A DNA stretch of 64,000 nt from Eulemur rufifrons. Lineage: Eukaryota; Chordata; Mammalia; Primates; Lemuridae. The first letter of the stretch is position 1, and the number at the start of each line of letters is the position of its first letter. The translations under genes were made by a program, and so were the position numbers. Positions 62,938-64,000 of this stretch are shown here, in pieces. Under the pieces are notes generated by a model that saw only the letters and a program-made list of their open reading frames with translations, ran no database searches and was not told the origin of the DNA. Location of the stretch: assembly GCF_041146395.1 (NCBI RefSeq), contig NC_090997.1, positions 37,799,501 to 37,863,500 on the forward strand, written 5' to 3'.

Positions 62938-63690
62938 TAATAGTACCACATATTTATTTAGCCACATATCCTTTTCTAAAATTCATGAAAACAAAGTATG
63001 AGCATGGAGAAAGGGAATGGCCTGGGATAAGACATTCCGCAACATGAATTCCAACTCTGTCACTTGTTTATTCAGTTACTTAGCTGCAGGGGGTAATATG
63101 TGATGATAAGGTGAACTTCCAGGGATTGGTTGAAGATCCAGTGGGATAATATTAATAATACATAAAGCACCAGTATCCAGTATCTGACTTCAAATAACAG
63201 AAACTATTACTATTGTACTAGTTTGCATATGGCAATGGCTACCTGAAATATTTTTTCTTTTCTCTTGTGATTTGATACTCCTCATGTTTTTGATAGTTTT
63301 TGTTGAATGTCAAGAAAAGAGATGAATAAAAATACTTCCAAACAACCAATCCATTATTACTGTTAATTATAGCCCCTAGCACTCTAATTTATTGGAGCCT
63401 ACAATATAGAGACTCAGAAGTAGTCACAGGGTAAATTCAGGGCATTCAGATATCATATGAAGATATCATATATCTTAATATCTTGTGTAGAGTACTCCAT
63501 AGTGACTACACTTACTTTACACTACTTTTCTTGTAGTATAATGAATCAGTGTTCCCCATAGCTACAGAAGGGTTTTCAGGCTCATTCACAATATTTTATA
63601 AGAATAAAATGTATTATTAAAATTTTGATATACCTAAAAAGGCAACTTGGAGAATAATTTCTAACAGCAGGAAATGAGGCAGGGACAGCT
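62938..63690. other. Unclassified DNA
   Basis: No gene seen. 63000-63180 is faintly MIR-like (antisense), too weak to call. Confidence 0.35.
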
Positions 63691-64000
63691 AGTTGCCAAT
63701 CAAATATTCAGGATCCCCTTCAATAGTTGGAAGTTATTTCTAAGAAGTGACTGACCAGCCATGGACTATATTTGCTAACCACTCCTGTGTCTCAGTTGGG
63801 CCTTGTGACTGGTTCTTATGAATGAAATATAAGCAGAAGTAATATGGGTCACTTTTGGACAACGGTGATTTCCAAGTGGGAATGCTTTTGTACTTTCTCC
63901 CTGTCTAACAGCTGAATATCAACCCAGAGTGACCCTGGAAAATACGTGTTGACAATGGCACAACCTCCATCATCCTGGGTCCCTGAATGACTGTATAAAG
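63691..64000 (+). repeat. Partial LTR-like repeat (MLT1-like), cut by the window end
   Basis: 'ttgggccttgtgactggtt', 'atataagcagaagtaatat', 'gggtcacttttgg' and 'tgggtccctgaatgactgt' recall the first part of the same kind of LTR as 34041-34458. The 3' end is outside the window. Confidence 0.45.

Overview
This window is nuclear DNA from a primate, most likely a strepsirrhine (lemur or close relative). Three young Alu copies (16571, 26127 and 39536) carry an extra AT-rich segment of about 35 bases in the left half, between the 'actaaaaat' and 'aaaaattagcc' parts. Human and other anthropoid Alus lack it, and I know it from lemur Alus. Several L1 3' ends share a tail ('tttgtacccccataatatcctg') that I also associate with strepsirrhines. 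The rest is AT-rich and CpG-poor, without operons, bacterial genes or CRISPR arrays.

Only one piece of a cellular gene is supportable: a terminal coding exon on the + strand at 7298-7567, with a good splice acceptor and a stop codon. Its 89 residues look like the C-terminus of MEI4, the meiotic double-strand-break factor. Sequence before it would be the last intron, and sequence after it the 3' UTR and then a long gene-free stretch.

Layout: 1-2240 mostly unclassified with L2- and MIR-like remains; 2240-4068 an old antisense L1 (ORF1 region); 4069-6340 a nearly full-length antisense Tigger1 DNA transposon; 6341-7567 intron plus the exon; 7568-17562 low-complexity unique DNA with several MIRs, a MER5A, an LTR-like repeat and one Alu; 17563-26803 a nested retrotransposon block (an L1 with 13-bp target duplications, holding an internally deleted second L1 with its own 13-bp duplications, and an Alu); 26804-36980 mixed L2, old L1 and MaLR-like remains; 37023-37637 a probable ERV1 solo LTR; 38500-38850 a MaLR LTR; 38855-43760 several L2 pieces in both orientations, an Alu and a long purine microsatellite; 44300-50405 L1 3' ends, an old Alu, MIRs and an inverted (twin-primed) L1; 50430-55690 a HAL1-like element followed by an L1 without its endonuclease part; 55690-64000 mostly unclassified, with a small hAT-like element, MER5A, an old unnamed repeat, an L1 stub, an ERVL-type solo LTR and a partial LTR-like repeat at the end.

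No undescribed gene system is visible. The most unusual structure is the nested L1 block. The inner element keeps ORF1, the last part of ORF2 and a G-rich 3' UTR but lacks endonuclease and most of reverse transcriptase, so it may represent a non-autonomous L1 derivative. All family names rest on recognition by eye; none was checked by a database search.
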